A DNA stretch of 64,000 bases from Sulfoacidibacillus thermotolerans (GTDB taxonomy: Bacteria > Bacillota > Bacilli > Alicyclobacillales > SLC66), in contig NZ_MPDK01000003.1 in the NCBI RefSeq assembly GCF_003144315.1, positions 101,189 to 165,188 of the forward strand, written 5' to 3'. A model generated the notes under the pieces. It saw only the letters and a program-made list of their open reading frames with translations. It ran no database searches and had not been told where the DNA came from. The position numbers were made by a program, and so were the translations under genes. This document shows, one piece after another, positions 36,569-46,274 of the stretch (positions are counted from its first letter, which is position 1; every line of letters starts with the position of its first letter).

Positions 36569-38158
36569 CTATTGACTGATTGCCGCTTCGTGCTGGGCCG
36601 TTGTTGCCCATATGATGTGTGCAGGCAATTCTGGCATAGTCCAATCCGTCTTTACCCAGGTAACAAATGCGGCAACGAAATCCGGATCCCACTGTGTTCC
36701 ACTGCCATCTTCCAAAATCTCGAGTGCTTTTTCAATCGGCATGCCTGAGCGATAAGGTCGATCTGAAGTCATCGCATCAAATGCATCTGCTACTGCAATA
36801 ATTCTTCCCAGCCAGTGAATCTGATAACCAGCCAGCTCATCAGGATAGCCTTTGCCGTCAAATCTTTCATGATGGGAACGGACTCCAGGCAATAATGGAG
36901 CCATCGCAAAACTTGGTTGCACTTGTTTGAGTATGGCTTCACCTAGTACTGGGTGACGTTTCATCTGCTCAAATTCTTCATCGGTGAGTCGTCCTGTTTT
37001 TAAGAGAACGTCGTCTCTCACGCCAATTTTACCGATATCATGCAACAGGGCCGATTTGCGCAGTCGTGCGAGATCGAAGGAAGACATTCCGAGTTGCTTC
37101 CCGAGTTCTACAGCATAATGTGCTACGCGGTAGGAGTGTCCAGCTGTGTACGGATCGCGGGCATCAAGTGCCGCAGCGAGTGTAGCGTAATAGCTATCTA
37201 GCAATCTTTCGTTGATGGCATCACGGTGTGCAAGTCCTTCTACCATTTGGTTAAATCCTGAGATGAGACGTGAGAATTCATCAGAGTAGAGATCTGTTGC
37301 CCGCACTGTAAAGTCTCCTTGCTCAACCTCGTGCATGGTTGCTTTGACTTCAGCAATTGGGAATACAATGTTGCGCGCTAGCAGCCAGGCACTAAGAACT
37401 GCAAATCCTGCGCCAAATAGAAAGAGGATAAGAGCCCACGGCCAGTATTGCGAGGCGAGTGCAGGCGCCGATTCTGCTAAGCGAATCTGCGTTGCAAAGC
37501 TAAAGAGCAACAGGGGAAAGATTCCCATGATCAAAAGACTCAATGTAAATTTGACGCGAATTGGAATAAGGACTGTGCCATGCAGGGAGAGATCGGTCAA
37601 CGAACGGTTGCGTGCCATTTCATTTAAATGTCGAAGCAAGTCGCGAATCGCTTCACTTTGGAGAAAAAACTCGATGAGGCTGTGCATACTTGCGATAAGA
37701 ACGGCGACAATTGCGGCAAATATGATGTATGCATAGGGTACAGTTAGCCGATGAGTCGACATTTCATAAAGCGTAATTACAATCGCTGGAATGGAGAGTC
37801 CCAATAAATGAGGTCCCATGGTGCGCTTTACTGACAGCCATGGAAAGCGATGAACCTGTAGATATGCCATTTGTATTTGTTCAAATGTCAGTTGTGTTTC
37901 GTCTGTGTGAAAAGCAGGAGCAATGGGACGCAAGTGGCTGCGCAATACCAGAAATTCACTCAGCCACATGACGCAAAGTGAGATCATGAGTGTATCGGAT
38001 AACAAAATTGCTTGGCCTTTCGGAATGGTGAGGATCGAAAAAATAAAGATACCGCCGACACCAAGTACCGTAACGATAGAACTAATCGCATAATTCAGCA
38101 ATAATCGGCCTAAAAACTTACGGTATACCTGATTTGCGGTGGAGTTGCGATCGACCAT
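36569..38158 (-). CDS. HD-GYP cyclic-di-GMP phosphodiesterase with membrane sensor and HAMP
   Basis: A 529-residue membrane protein. Six helices form the first 265 residues in two clusters with no large external domain; a HAMP domain follows (about 262-315) and then an HD-GYP domain (about 325-500). The metal and catalytic sites HDIGKIG (His373-Asp374) and HHERFDGKGYP (429-439) are intact, including the GYP element, so it should degrade c-di-GMP. Together with the EAL protein at 18.2 kb it gives two c-di-GMP hydrolases in this window. It is divergent from the FadF-like gene, with 177 bases between the two starts. Confidence 0.92.
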   Translation of the reverse strand: MVDRNSTANQVYRKFLGRLLLNYAISSIVTVLGVGGIFIFSILTIPKGQAILLSDTLMISLCVMWLSEFLVLRSHLRPIAPAFHTDETQLTFEQIQMAYLQVHRFPWLSVKRTMGPHLLGLSIPAIVITLYEMSTHRLTVPYAYIIFAAIVAVLIASMHSLIEFFLQSEAIRDLLRHLNEMARNRSLTDLSLHGTVLIPIRVKFTLSLLIMGIFPLLLFSFATQIRLAESAPALASQYWPWALILFLFGAGFAVLSAWLLARNIVFPIAEVKATMHEVEQGDFTVRATDLYSDEFSRLISGFNQMVEGLAHRDAINERLLDSYYATLAAALDARDPYTAGHSYRVAHYAVELGKQLGMSSFDLARLRKSALLHDIGKIGVRDDVLLKTGRLTDEEFEQMKRHPVLGEAILKQVQPSFAMAPLLPGVRSHHERFDGKGYPDELAGYQIHWLGRIIAVADAFDAMTSDRPYRSGMPIEKALEILEDGSGTQWDPDFVAAFVTWVKTDWTMPELPAHIIWATTAQHEAAISQ

Positions 38159-38335
38159 CCGTTAGCCTCCCCCAATGCTCATGCACGATATTTCTATCAT
38201 ATCACATGAAATTTCCACGTAGGAGGGGCAGTTGTGGTTTTGGCAAGTGCATAGCGCTTGTATGGAATAGGAGATGACGGGAAAGTTACTTAAAGAGTCT
38301 GTGAGAAGGTATCGAATAGGGGGTTCATTCGCTTC

Positions 38336-40489
38336 ATGTCCTTGCGAAGCACACTTTTTACGTTCTTGTTTCTAGCGCTCCTGGGGTATTCTTTGTGGGC
38401 ATTTTGGAAGGTAATGTATCACCGGCAAGTTTTCATGCATTTAGGTATTTCGCGACAGGCGCGCGGTGAATCGCGTGAGCGCCTGCGCTTGGCTTTGCGT
38501 CAAGTATTTTTACATAGCAAGTTATTTAAGGATCGGCGCAGTGGATTTATGCATCTGATTATTTTTTATGGTTTTTTGATTGTTCAACTCGGGGCCTTGC
38601 AAATCATCATAAAGGGTTTTATCTGGGGATTTGAATGGCCGATTGGCAAGGCGGAGCCGTGGTTTAATTTTTTTGAAGAATTGACTGTGGCTGCAGTGAT
38701 TGTAGCCGTTTTGTATGCGGGATACCGGCGTTTTGTCGAACGACTAAAGCGTTTGAAAAAATCAGTAAAGGCATCGATTGTCCTGTATTATATCATTGCA
38801 CTTATGTTATCTGTATTCTTTGTTTTGGCTTTTGAACGATTGTGGCTGGGGATTCCCCCCTCGCCATTTACCCCTTTTTCATCACTTCTCTCCTTTCTTT
38901 TTGAGGGGATTCAGCCGCAAACCGCCTATCTTTGGTTTTATGTGTTTTGGTGGGCGCATCTCCTGATCCTGTTGTCATTTTTACTCTATGTCCCACAATC
39001 AAAGCATGCACATCTTCTTTACGCGCCATTTAATATTTACAGTATGGATGTGGGGCCGCCTAGTATGCCCGTAGCGCTCGATTTTTCGGATGAATCGATT
39101 GAAGAGTTTGGTGCTGGGAAAGTCGAAGATTTTACGCGTGGACAATTGCTTGATTTGTACTCGTGTGTGGAGTGTGGGCGCTGTACAAATATGTGTCCTG
39201 CAAGTAATACAGGGAAAATGTTATCGCCGATGCATCTTATGACGAAACTTCGCGATCATTTGACGGAAAAAGCAGAGTTGCTCACAGGTAAGTCTCCTTG
39301 GGAACCAGGTCGCATCATGGGGGCACCGTTCGGGATGGCACACGTGATGAGTCCTGATTGTTTTACAGTCGGACCCCCTGAGAATTTTGTTCCCGATGAA
39401 ATTCTGCAGACAGATATCGGTCCGACGATGCATCGTCAAGCAAAGGCATGGCATTTAGAAGAGCGAGATGCCCGTGAGGTACAGCTACTCGGGGAAGTGA
39501 TGACTGAGGAGGAGCTATGGGCGTGTACGACATGTCGTAATTGTGAAGATCAATGTCCGGTTGGCAATGAGCACTTGAGTCATATTTACGCGATGCGACG
39601 CTACCTTGTTATGACAGAAGGGAAAATGCCTGGTGAAGCGCAACGCGCGTTAAACCATATTGAACGTCAAGGGAATGCTTTTGGAATGAGTCGCAAAGAA
39701 CGAATCAAGTGGCGCGAGGAACGGCCGGATTTACAGATTCCTACAGTAGAAGAGCGTGCTGAGTTTGAATACCTTTTTTGGGTAGGTTCAATGGCTGCAT
39801 ATGATCCGCGCAGTCGCAAAGTTGCATTTTCCTTCGTGGAGATTATGCGCGAAGCAGGTATTCGTTTTGCCATTCTAGGCAATGAAGAGGGGTCGTCCGG
39901 AGACACAGCTCGGCGACTTGGCAATGAATACTTATTTCAAGAGTTGGCCAAGCAAAACATTGAGGTTCTGCAAGCGTATGGTGTGAAAAAGATTATTACC
40001 TGTGACCCCCATACCTTTAATGTGTTTAAAAATGATTATCGGGAATTTGGACTTGATGCAGAAGTTTACCATCATACGCAGATGATCGCGCAATGGTTGC
40101 GCGAAGGGAAGCTAAAGCCTAAAAAAGCTGTGAACGAACGCATTGTTTATCACGATTCTTGCTATCTGGGACGGTACAATGGCATTTATGACGATCCGCG
40201 GGCAGCTTTAGAAGCGATTCCGGGGATCGAACTGCTTGAGATGGAGCGCAATCGCGAAAACAGTATGTGTTGCGGAGCGGGTGGAGGTCGCATGTGGATG
40301 GAGGAGAGAGAAGGCAATCGCATCAACGTCACACGTGTGAAGCAAGCGCTGATTACTCATCCGACTGTGATTGCTGCAAATTGCCCCTATTGTCTTACTA
40401 TGATGAGTGATGGAGTAAAGGCGGTCGATGCAAATGATGTCATTACGCTTGATGTAGCAGAACTTGTTGCACGTTCCTTAGGCGAATAA
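38336..40489 (+). CDS. FadF-like iron-sulfur oxidoreductase (heterodisulfide-reductase-related)
   Basis: A 717-residue membrane protein. Five or so helices occupy the first 220 residues (NarI-like, with several histidines that could bind heme). Two 4Fe-4S motifs follow: CVECGRCTNMCP (277-288) and CTTCRNCEDQCP (near 395). The C-terminal half is a CCG-type domain with SCYLGRYNG and MCCGAGGGRMWME. The layout equals Bacillus FadF (YwjF), proposed to link electron-transfer flavoprotein and acyl-CoA oxidation to quinones. No fad genes are adjacent. The ATG at 38336 is rather far from GGGGG, so the start is less certain. Confidence 0.8.
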   Translation: MSLRSTLFTFLFLALLGYSLWAFWKVMYHRQVFMHLGISRQARGESRERLRLALRQVFLHSKLFKDRRSGFMHLIIFYGFLIVQLGALQIIIKGFIWGFEWPIGKAEPWFNFFEELTVAAVIVAVLYAGYRRFVERLKRLKKSVKASIVLYYIIALMLSVFFVLAFERLWLGIPPSPFTPFSSLLSFLFEGIQPQTAYLWFYVFWWAHLLILLSFLLYVPQSKHAHLLYAPFNIYSMDVGPPSMPVALDFSDESIEEFGAGKVEDFTRGQLLDLYSCVECGRCTNMCPASNTGKMLSPMHLMTKLRDHLTEKAELLTGKSPWEPGRIMGAPFGMAHVMSPDCFTVGPPENFVPDEILQTDIGPTMHRQAKAWHLEERDAREVQLLGEVMTEEELWACTTCRNCEDQCPVGNEHLSHIYAMRRYLVMTEGKMPGEAQRALNHIERQGNAFGMSRKERIKWREERPDLQIPTVEERAEFEYLFWVGSMAAYDPRSRKVAFSFVEIMREAGIRFAILGNEEGSSGDTARRLGNEYLFQELAKQNIEVLQAYGVKKIITCDPHTFNVFKNDYREFGLDAEVYHHTQMIAQWLREGKLKPKKAVNERIVYHDSCYLGRYNGIYDDPRAALEAIPGIELLEMERNRENSMCCGAGGGRMWMEEREGNRINVTRVKQALITHPTVIAANCPYCLTMMSDGVKAVDANDVITLDVAELVARSLGE

Positions 40490-40493
40490 AGAA

Positions 40494-40521
40494 ACGAAGG
40501 ATACGGCAGCACCATACTCTA
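40494..40521 (+). promoter_or_regulatory. Possible sigma-K-type promoter of the cotS-like gene
   Basis: AC (40494-40495), 17 bases, and CATACTCTA (40513-40521) fit the sigma-K pattern AC-16/17-CATAnnnTA used for late mother-cell coat genes. It lies 30 bases before the cotS-like start, and its downstream gene is a coat kinase homologue, which makes the match more credible than chance alone. Confidence 0.45.
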
Positions 40522-40550
40522 TCCTATTCATTTAGGATGGGGGATCACAA

Positions 40551-41516
40551 ATGAAGCCACACGTTATCTGCCAATTTCTAGAGCACTTATTTGACTTGCA
40601 TTGTGTGCAAATCGACCGGATCAAACCAGGCGTTTATCGCATTGTAGAAAAAAATGGGCGGGTTTATGGGTTGAAACAAATGAACTTTACTCGTTCTCGT
40701 CTAGAGTGGATGGATGCGTCACTTGCGATGGTGCGCAAACGCGGATTTACCCACTATGTTTGGGGGACGTGGCATGATCTAAAGCAGGGAAGTACTGCTT
40801 ATTTGTTGATGGACTGGTTGCCAGGCGTGTCACCAGATCCTTCTAATCTGCTTGATTTACAAAAGGCAGCAGCTTTACTTGCGATGTTCCATCGTGCAGG
40901 CTGTGAGCCGCTTGTGCGTGGTACAGGTGCACGAGTTACATTTGGTACATGGAAACGGCAATTTCAGCAGGGGAGTGTATGGCTCGAGCGAGCGAGACGT
41001 GAAAACTGGCCTTTTTTACAGGGGAAATCCATATCCCTGTCAGCGTATCGAAAAATGCAAAAACGTGCGCAGTTAGCACTTGACATTCTACAGCAAGAGC
41101 AGTATGAGAAGATCAGTCGTGCACAAGGGGTCTTATGCCATGGGGACAGTGGGCCGGCAAATTTTATTATGAATAAAGATGATGTGCGGATGATTGATTT
41201 TGAAACTTTGCGGATTGACTTACCAAGTTATGATGTGTTTCGCATGATCCGCTTAGCTGGCAAAAAAAATGGCTGGGATCTTGCTGCGGCTTTGGCGGTA
41301 GTAGATGGGTATGAACGAATTTCGCCACTCTCCTTAAGCGAACGCCAACTCGTCATCGCATGGCTCGCTTATCCTGCGAAATTATGCAAGTTATTACGTG
41401 CATATGGCGTTGCGACAAGGGGACAAAGAGATGCACTAGAAAGTAGGATGGCTCATCTCATAAAACGTGAAGAAGGGCTTTCACATTTGGTACAGCAACT
41501 ACGCACGCAATTGTAA
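40551..41516 (+). CDS. CotS-family spore coat kinase-like protein
   Basis: A 321-residue protein of the CotS/YutH group with an aminoglycoside phosphotransferase-like kinase fold. The N-lobe has a YGLKQMNF lysine region (about 40), the catalytic loop is VLCHGDSGPANFIM, and the metal aspartate lies in RMIDFETLRIDLPSYDV. In Bacillus, CotS is an outer coat component made in the mother cell. The GTG-free start is ATG 40551, behind GGGGGATCAC. A sigma-K-like promoter precedes it. It precedes the TroA-fold gene by 22 bases, so the two are likely co-transcribed. Confidence 0.82.
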   Translation: MKPHVICQFLEHLFDLHCVQIDRIKPGVYRIVEKNGRVYGLKQMNFTRSRLEWMDASLAMVRKRGFTHYVWGTWHDLKQGSTAYLLMDWLPGVSPDPSNLLDLQKAAALLAMFHRAGCEPLVRGTGARVTFGTWKRQFQQGSVWLERARRENWPFLQGKSISLSAYRKMQKRAQLALDILQQEQYEKISRAQGVLCHGDSGPANFIMNKDDVRMIDFETLRIDLPSYDVFRMIRLAGKKNGWDLAAALAVVDGYERISPLSLSERQLVIAWLAYPAKLCKLLRAYGVATRGQRDALESRMAHLIKREEGLSHLVQQLRTQL

Positions 41517-41538
41517 AAAATAAAATGGAGGGGATGGC

Positions 41539-42333
41539 GTGAAACACTGGATCGACCACCTTGGGAGACTCGTTGAGATTCCGAAAGAGCCAAAGCGCAT
41601 CATCTCTTTGTGCCCATCACTCACAGAGACATTGTTTGCACTGGGACTTTCGCACCAGATTGTTGGGCGTACACGTTTTTGTATTCATCCTGCCCCACAG
41701 GTCTCATTGAAACAAAACGTGGGAGGTACAAAGCAGGTCGACTATACGGTGATCGATCGTTTGCAACCGGATCTTTTGATCGCGGAGAAAGAGGAAAATA
41801 CCAAAGAGATGATCGGAGTGCTGGAGCAGAAATATCCCGTGTACGTAGTCAATGTAGAGAGTGTCGAGCAAGCGCAGCAAGCAATCTTAGATTTAGGTGC
41901 CATTACTCTGCGAAATGAAAAAGCATGGCAACTCGTCAAAGACATTCGCTCATCTTTTGCCCAAGCAAAACGTGCTGCTTCATGGCGAGTCGTCTATTTG
42001 ATTTGGAAAGACCCTTATATGGCAGTAGGTACACCTACTTATATCGATTCTCTCTTTACATATTTTGGTTGGATTAATCTCGGTTCGGAATTGCCAGGGC
42101 GCTATCCCACGATTACTCTCGAAGATTTGCGGCGATTGCGGCCAGATGTCGTGTTCTTGTCATCCGAGCCATACCCGTTTAAGGAAAAACAAGTTCGCGA
42201 AATACAAGAGGAATTACAATCTGCGCGCGTGCTTTTGATTGATGGGGAAATTGCTTGGTATGGGGTGCGCATGCAAAAAGCTGTACAGGAAATGGAGCGT
42301 GTGCGAGTACTCGTAGAGGAGATAGCACAGTAA
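41539..42333 (+). CDS. TroA-fold (BtuF-like) helical-backbone metal receptor without signal peptide
   Basis: A 264-residue protein with the two-lobe BtuF/FhuD-type binding fold: LCPSLTETLFALGLSHQIVGRT at the N-lobe start, VDYTVIDRLQPDLLIAEKE, and the C-lobe RRLRPDVVFLSSEPYPF. Relatives bind cobalamin, heme or siderophores outside the membrane. Here the first residues are MKHWIDHLGRLVEIPKEP, with no signal peptide or lipobox, and there is no ABC permease or ATPase nearby. It may bind a corrinoid or other ligand in the cytosol or be a coat-associated protein, given the cotS-like gene just upstream. GTG 41539 follows GGAGGGG. Confidence 0.75.
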   Translation: MKHWIDHLGRLVEIPKEPKRIISLCPSLTETLFALGLSHQIVGRTRFCIHPAPQVSLKQNVGGTKQVDYTVIDRLQPDLLIAEKEENTKEMIGVLEQKYPVYVVNVESVEQAQQAILDLGAITLRNEKAWQLVKDIRSSFAQAKRAASWRVVYLIWKDPYMAVGTPTYIDSLFTYFGWINLGSELPGRYPTITLEDLRRLRPDVVFLSSEPYPFKEKQVREIQEELQSARVLLIDGEIAWYGVRMQKAVQEMERVRVLVEEIAQ

Positions 42334-42373
42334 TGCAAACGGCCGATCTATCGCAGGTCGGCTGTTTGCATTA
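42331..42373 (+). terminator. Terminator overlapping the stop codon of the TroA-fold gene
   Basis: TAATGCAAAC and GTTTGCATTA form a 10-bp stem extended by GGCCGA/TCGGC; the stem starts at the TAA stop itself. It is followed by TATTTTTACC, giving a good terminator. Confidence 0.8.
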
Positions 42374-42399
42374 TATTTTTACCTTTCCTCAACAACGAG

Positions 42400-43794
42400 C
42401 TACATTGCGCGCAACTGAGGGTCAGTTGGCATGTTAGGGGTTGGGTCAGATAATGCATCGAGACTCTTGCCGCTTGGTTCAGGGAGCAGCATCGTGAGTG
42501 CTATGCCAAGCAGGGCAAAGACAAACGTGATGTCAAGTGTTCCTGCTAAGCCAAGAGTCGAACTAAGGACCGGGAACAAAAAGGCTCCAATGAACGCGCC
42601 AATTTTTGCGATGCCGGCAGAGAAGCCATGGCCAGTCGTGCGCACACTGACTGGAAATAATTCTGCTGAGAGAACAAACGTCGTAGTGTTTGGACCAAAT
42701 TCTGCAAAGAAGTAGCTGATCGCGTATAACACGAGGAAAGGACCGACCATCGTCGTGATCCCAGGGATGATTCCCATGAGCAGAAATGCGAGACCCATGA
42801 TAAAGAATCCGATAAGCTGCAACTTTTTATGGCCAATTTTATCGATTGTCGTAAAGGCCAAAATGTAGCCGGGGACGGCTGCAATGGCAAAGATCATCAG
42901 CGACCAAGCCTCTGCGGTCAGGGCGCTAGCGTGTGGAGCAATCAGTTTCATGATCAGCGGCGTCGAAATAGAATTCCCATAATAGGCATAGTCGAATAAA
43001 AACCATGTTCCCGCAGTGCCAAGCAAGGTAAGCATAAGACGGCGATTTGAGATAAATTTCCATATATTCATTCGTTTACTTGGAGTTGCTTCTTGATCTG
43101 CGACGATTGCCCCGCCAGAAAAGCGCCGAATGTTCTCTGCAGCAGCCTTTACTTGGCCACGTACTTGCGCTTCAAAACGAGGAGATTCTGGCATGGTCCG
43201 TCTAAAGTAGATGACGGCAAGCGCAGGAATCGCACCGAGACCAAGCATAATCCGCCACGCAATATTTCCGTCGACGCCGCTTGCAAGGAGAGTCATAGCT
43301 ACGATAGGGCCAGCAATCAGGCCGAGCGCCTGCATTGAAAATACAAGCGACACGAGTTTGCCGCGGTCTTTGCGATTGGCGTACTCACTCATGAGCACTG
43401 CGCTCACAGGGTAATCACCACCGATGCCAAGCCCCATAATAAAGCGGAAAACTAACAGCCACAAAATATTTGGAGATAATGCTGATAGTACTGCTCCGAT
43501 CGCCATAATTGCAGCTTCTAATCCATACACTTTTTTCCGTCCAAATACATCTGATATGCGACCAAATATAAATGCGCCAAGAAAAGCAGCAATGAGCGAA
43601 GTGCTTCCAAGCAGTCCAACCATTTCTTTAGATAAGTGCCATTGACCTTTGATGAGTACAAGCGCTGCGCCGATGATGAATAAATCGTAGGCATCAGTGA
43701 AAAAGCCTGCCCCAGCAGTCAGCACTGCGCGAAGATGAAATAATCCCATTGGGGCTTCATCAAGCGCTTGGCTTAAGTGGTTTTGATTCGACAT
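42400..43794 (-). CDS. MFS transporter, phosphate:H+ symporter-like
   Basis: A 464-residue 12-helix carrier of the major facilitator superfamily. GFFTDAYDLFIIGAALVL, the GRISDVFGRKKVYG loop and GLGIGGDYPVSAVLMSEYANR match the PHS/sugar-porter-type members that take up phosphate, best known from fungi and also common in acidophiles. The substrate is inferred only. ATG 43794 is preferred; the frame extends nine codons further upstream. It is convergent with the TroA-fold gene and separated by a terminator. Confidence 0.82.
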   Translation of the reverse strand: MSNQNHLSQALDEAPMGLFHLRAVLTAGAGFFTDAYDLFIIGAALVLIKGQWHLSKEMVGLLGSTSLIAAFLGAFIFGRISDVFGRKKVYGLEAAIMAIGAVLSALSPNILWLLVFRFIMGLGIGGDYPVSAVLMSEYANRKDRGKLVSLVFSMQALGLIAGPIVAMTLLASGVDGNIAWRIMLGLGAIPALAVIYFRRTMPESPRFEAQVRGQVKAAAENIRRFSGGAIVADQEATPSKRMNIWKFISNRRLMLTLLGTAGTWFLFDYAYYGNSISTPLIMKLIAPHASALTAEAWSLMIFAIAAVPGYILAFTTIDKIGHKKLQLIGFFIMGLAFLLMGIIPGITTMVGPFLVLYAISYFFAEFGPNTTTFVLSAELFPVSVRTTGHGFSAGIAKIGAFIGAFLFPVLSSTLGLAGTLDITFVFALLGIALTMLLPEPSGKSLDALSDPTPNMPTDPQLRAM

Positions 43795-44049
43795 TTCGCG
43801 TGTCTCGTCTGGCGCGAGCAATCGCGCGACAAACGAGTGTCCCCCCTTCCAATTCTCGTGTGCGGCACACAGAGTGCGTCCGTGTTTCTATACTTCATCC
43901 TAATGAAAAAATGCAAAGGCTTCGTAAAGATCGTGCGAAGATCTGATCATGAGGCTGTAAATCTATTGCGAAGGAGTGAAAACATATCGAGGATGTGGTG
44001 TGGCATACCGTTTTAAAGGGGGCGAAGAGGAAAATGGGAGTTAGCGAGA

Positions 44050-44973
44050 ATGGATAAGAAAAATTCGAAAAAGATCGGGGTTGTATTGAGCGGTGGAACC
44101 TTACGAGGTGCTGCACATATCGGGGTCTTACGGGAATTGCACCGTATGGGAATTGAACCAGCAATGATTGCGGGAACTTCGGTCGGCGGATTGGTCGCTA
44201 CAATGTATGGGCGCGGTCTGTCACTTAATTTATTAGAGGAGATTGTTCGGGAGTTTGACGGACGCAAACTACTTGACATCTCGCTGCCGACATTCGAGTT
44301 GATGTGGGCCGTGCTTTTGTTTCCCCTTTATTATTTTCGTGTGCTCAAACATATTTCACAACGCGTTCCACCAGGATTTATTGTGGGTGCAAAGTTTGAG
44401 GCGTGGTTGCGCAAACTGATAAAAATAACACCAACTCGTCTTCCTATTCCGCATCTCATTACCTCTACGGATTTGTTGTCAGGGGATGCGATTGTTTTTT
44501 ATGGTGCTACAGAGCAACCTCATCCCTTGCCGCGTGTACAATTTGTCCCGATGGCAGATCCTGCACTTGCCATTCGTGCGAGTTGCTCTTTACCAGGCGT
44601 GTTTTTGCCTCGCGAAAATGCGCCCCATCTGTTGGTTGATGGTGCTCTTCGCAACAATTTACCGATCGATTTATTGCACCATCTAGGATGTGAAAAAGTG
44701 ATTGCCGTCGATTTGCACAAATCTCAAATGGATGATCACTTCAAAGTTTCCTATTTGTCAGTGATGGATCGCATGATGGACATCATGTTAGATGAGTTGA
44801 TGGAAATACGAATTGGGAAATATCGTCCCTTTGTCATTCGTCCAAATCTTGATGGGGTCGGTTGGACGACATGGGATGCCCTTACTGACGCTGTTGAAAT
44901 TGGTGCAGATGCGACAAAAGCTGTGCGCGCGCAATTATTTTCCTATCTTTTGCATTCACCTGGGCAGGAGTAA
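44050..44973 (+). CDS. Patatin-like phospholipase
   Basis: A 307-residue serine lipid hydrolase of the patatin group. The oxyanion segment GVVLSGGTLRGAAHIGVL, the nucleophile GTSVGG (Ser44) and the dyad aspartate in LLVDGALRNNLP are intact. No signal peptide is visible, so it probably acts on inner membrane lipids from the cytosolic side. A helical insert (about residues 80-120) is hydrophobic. It stands alone; a 228-base gap separates it from the divergent MFS gene. Confidence 0.9.
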   Translation: MDKKNSKKIGVVLSGGTLRGAAHIGVLRELHRMGIEPAMIAGTSVGGLVATMYGRGLSLNLLEEIVREFDGRKLLDISLPTFELMWAVLLFPLYYFRVLKHISQRVPPGFIVGAKFEAWLRKLIKITPTRLPIPHLITSTDLLSGDAIVFYGATEQPHPLPRVQFVPMADPALAIRASCSLPGVFLPRENAPHLLVDGALRNNLPIDLLHHLGCEKVIAVDLHKSQMDDHFKVSYLSVMDRMMDIMLDELMEIRIGKYRPFVIRPNLDGVGWTTWDALTDAVEIGADATKAVRAQLFSYLLHSPGQE

Positions 44974-45144
44974 ACAAGCAAAAGTAGATCTAAAAAACAA
45001 CAAATTAAAAATGAAAGCGTTTTAAGTTTGAAGTGAAGAAGAACCTGAGAAATGCGCGTTGGACGGCATCTTTAAAATCGTGTTAGACTAATTCACGAGG
45101 CTTTATGGCGCGAATAAGTGGATAGGATCGGAGGATTTTTTTTG

Positions 45145-46215
45145 ATGGCGCACCGAGTGGTTTTAATTGGCGGCGGCTATGCGGGGATGTATTTTTTGCG
45201 TACAACACTTGACGCATTGCCGTCAGATGTACAGATTACACTAGTAGATCGCTTGCCTAAGAGCCCGCTGAAAACCGAATTTTACAGTATAGCTGCAGGG
45301 ACTTCTTCTTTAAAAGAGGTAACCCTGCCTTTTCCTGCACACCCCCAATTGACGGTTGTCTATGATGAAGTAATTGGGATTGACCAAGAAAAAAAACAGT
45401 TGAAACTGCGGGAAACAGAAGATCTGATTTACGATACGTTAGTGGTTGCACTTGGGTGTGTCGACCGATTTCACAATATACCTGGTGCGGAAGAACATTC
45501 CCTTAGTTTACAGAGCCTGAAACGAGCACAAATTACGGGACACGAAATTTTGACGTTAGACGCATATCGCTCTGTTGTGCTGATCGGAGCAGGCTTGACA
45601 GGCGTCGAACTGGCTGCGGAGTTGCGCGAGACGAGGCATGATTTGAATATTACGTTAATCGACCGAAACGAACTTGTCTTAAATGGTTTTTCTACTAAAT
45701 TGCGCCAGTATGTAGAGAATTGGATGACAGAGCATGAGATTGAAGTTTTACACGGTATAAAAACGCAAGCGATTTTTTCTGACCATTTAGAGCATGCAGA
45801 GGGTGAACTGCCGTTTGATAAATTAGTATGGACGGCGGGAATTCAAGCGAACCCTTTTGTTCAATTGATCCAAGGGGCTGAGTTTGATTCAATCGGACGC
45901 ATTGTAGTCGATGAGTGGCAACGCGTTCCCTCCGATCCAGCAATTTTTGCAATTGGCGATTGCGCGGCTTCGGATCATCCGCCAACAGCTCAATTAGCTG
46001 AGTTTCATGGCGAGTATGTGGGAGAAGTACTGCTCGCACAATGGCGCAATCAGCCGATAGGGAAGCGTACATTTGCTCCGAAGGGAATGCTCGGATCGCT
46101 TGGACGGGGTTCAGGTTTTGGCACACTAAAGGGAGTAGATATGTCTGGAAAAATTCCGCGAATGTTGAAAAGCGGGGTGCTTTGGTCCTATAAGAAACAT
46201 GTCGAGACAACGTGA
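45145..46215 (+). CDS. NAD(P)/FAD-dependent oxidoreductase, NDH-2-like
   Basis: A 356-residue flavoprotein of the type-II NADH dehydrogenase fold. The FAD motif GGGYAGM (9-15), the second Rossmann motif GAGLTGVELAAEL (about 155) and the FAD-binding IFAIGDCAA (about 270) are present. NDH-2 enzymes pass electrons from NADH to quinone at the membrane. The C-terminal part is shorter than in proven NDH-2 (usually about 390-430 aa), so the partner is uncertain. The start is ATG 45145 after GGAGGA; a GTG nine codons upstream would extend it. It lies just upstream of the fluoride operon but has no link to it. Confidence 0.83.
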   Translation: MAHRVVLIGGGYAGMYFLRTTLDALPSDVQITLVDRLPKSPLKTEFYSIAAGTSSLKEVTLPFPAHPQLTVVYDEVIGIDQEKKQLKLRETEDLIYDTLVVALGCVDRFHNIPGAEEHSLSLQSLKRAQITGHEILTLDAYRSVVLIGAGLTGVELAAELRETRHDLNITLIDRNELVLNGFSTKLRQYVENWMTEHEIEVLHGIKTQAIFSDHLEHAEGELPFDKLVWTAGIQANPFVQLIQGAEFDSIGRIVVDEWQRVPSDPAIFAIGDCAASDHPPTAQLAEFHGEYVGEVLLAQWRNQPIGKRTFAPKGMLGSLGRGSGFGTLKGVDMSGKIPRMLKSGVLWSYKKHVETT

Positions 46216-46230
46216 ATTTACTTTCCTTGC

Positions 46231-46259
46231 TTGACTTTAAATCGTACCCTCTTTATACT
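46231..46259 (+). promoter_or_regulatory. Strong promoter of the fluoride operon
   Basis: TTGACT (46231-46236), a 17-base spacer and TATACT (46254-46259) match sigma-A closely. Transcription is predicted to begin near 46266, just before the riboswitch aptamer at 46275. Confidence 0.8.
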
Positions 46260-46274
46260 AAATTCACTGTATTA

